Assembly (NCBI GenBank): GCA_021807645.1
Contig: JAKBCP010000053.1
Location: 1-6,319, forward strand
DNA length: 6,319 nucleotides
Source of the DNA: a bacterium
GTDB taxonomy: Bacteria > Vulcanimicrobiota > Vulcanimicrobiia > Vulcanimicrobiales > Vulcanimicrobiaceae
Direction of reading: 5' to 3'
How positions within the stretch are numbered: the first letter of the stretch is position 1; each line of letters opens with the position of its first letter. A program made the position numbers and the translations under genes. The notes under the pieces are model-generated. The model ran no database searches, was not told where the DNA came from, and was given only the letters and a program-made list of their open reading frames with translations. This document shows positions 5,717 through 6,319 of the stretch, one piece after another.

Positions 5717-6319
5717 AACGCACAGCCTTTCTTGCAACCTCGGCCTCGATCGTCGCCCTCGCGCCGACGCTCGCCGAAGCTGCGGCAGCAGTTCCCGGCG
5801 GCACGGCGCTCGTCGAACGGAAAGCCAACTTCGACGAGGCACATTTCGCGAAAGTTCTGGGGCGCCCGGCGGAGATTCGCCAGATGTGGGAGATTCTCAA
5901 TCCCAATCCGGTTGTCTGGAACAATATCAAGAATGCGCTCAACGGGCTGCATTTCGGGTACGGATATCCGGAGCAGAAGATCGCGATGGCCTTCGCCGCG
6001 CACGGCCCGGCCTCGAGCTATAATTTCAGCGACTACGTGTGGGCGAAATATCGCATCGGCGAGTTCTTCAACATCAAGGGACCCGACGGCGCCTTCGCAA
6101 CGAAAAATTATCATTATCCCTCGCATACGCCGTTCAACCTCTCCGGCGATCCCGACAACGAAAAATCGACGTATCAAGATCGTTCGATCCAGGCGTTGCA
6201 ACGGCGCGGATTAGTGATGTTGACCTGTCACACCGCAGTCGAAGAGCAGTCGCGCGCGATCGTCAAGCGAGGCTTCGCTCCCGCCGGAATGACCGGTTCG
6301 CAAGTCGCAGCCGATATTC
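5713..6319 (+). CDS. Exported DsrE-like protein, 3'-truncated by window edge
   Basis: The frame is open from the ATG at 5713 to the window end, 202 residues, with no stop seen. Residues 1-23 are a clear Sec-type signal (MKRTAFLATS, hydrophobic core, cleavage near AEA). An amphipathic region (32-85) precedes IAMAFAAHGPASSYN (90-104), then a Tyr/Phe-rich insert with HYPSHTP (134-140), then LQRRGLVMLTCHTAVEEQSR (162-181) with the only Cys, Cys172. The HGPA strand-turn and the later xxxCxxTxxxx block recall DsrE/DsrF-like sulfur-relay proteins, where this Cys can carry sulfur. That is remote similarity from memory and may be wrong; otherwise it is an unknown exported protein. The 4-bp ATGA overlap with the solute-binding gene and the GGAGG site imply coupled expression and a shared role. 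DsrE proteins are normally cytoplasmic, so the export signal is notable. Confidence 0.75.
   Translation, partial: MKRTAFLATSASIVALAPTLAEAAAAVPGGTALVERKANFDEAHFAKVLGRPAEIRQMWEILNPNPVVWNNIKNALNGLHFGYGYPEQKIAMAFAAHGPASSYNFSDYVWAKYRIGEFFNIKGPDGAFATKNYHYPSHTPFNLSGDPDNEKSTYQDRSIQALQRRGLVMLTCHTAVEEQSRAIVKRGFAPAGMTGSQVAADI

Noticed and set aside
1..6319. Mobile elements, CRISPR repeats, tRNA or rRNA genes
   Set aside because: No transposase or integrase motif, no spaced direct repeats, no terminal repeats and no recognisable structural RNA gene were found; nearly all sequence is explained by the seven genes listed.

Overview
The window is a GC-rich, densely coded piece of a bacterial chromosome. An RmuC protein with an N-terminal membrane anchor, three proteins with export signals and a LysR-type regulator point to a free-living diderm bacterium. 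The acyl-CoA dehydrogenase and peroxiredoxin suggest an aerobic or oxygen-exposed life. I cannot place it from the sequence alone; a soil or environmental lineage such as Candidatus Eremiobacterota is a guess from general style, not a demonstrated assignment. I see no mobile element, CRISPR array, tRNA, rRNA or origin.

Left part (1-1690, + strand): the end of an acyl-CoA dehydrogenase gene, a short gap with a weak terminator-like hairpin, and an exported PrxQ/BCP-type peroxiredoxin. The gap also holds a long stem-loop whose 3' arm contains the whole Shine-Dalgarno sequence of the peroxiredoxin gene. This is the strongest non-coding signal in the window.

Middle part (1687-4752, - strand): three tightly packed genes in the order LysR-type regulator, dienelactone-hydrolase-family protein, RmuC. 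The regulator and hydrolase overlap by 4 bp (TGA stop against a TTG start with a strong ribosome binding site), and only 4 bp separate the hydrolase from rmuC, so one transcript is likely. The rmuC stop overlaps the peroxiredoxin stop by 4 bp in a convergent arrangement.

Right part (4753-6319, + strand): divergent from the regulator lie an exported ModA-like solute-binding protein and, overlapping it by ATGA, an exported protein cut by the window end that resembles the DsrE family. The 70-bp divergent gap contains an interrupted inverted repeat, a short dyad, a TTGACT/TATGCT promoter candidate and a 13-bp palindrome running into the start codon.

Working hypothesis: the regulator, whose effector domain looks like the CysL/YeiE/CbbR branch, controls the divergent pair, and the pair handles a small oxyanion or sulfur compound in the periplasm. 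The link to sulfur is inference. No transporter permease or ATPase is visible, and the solute-binding protein appears to lack the serines that ModA uses to hold molybdate.
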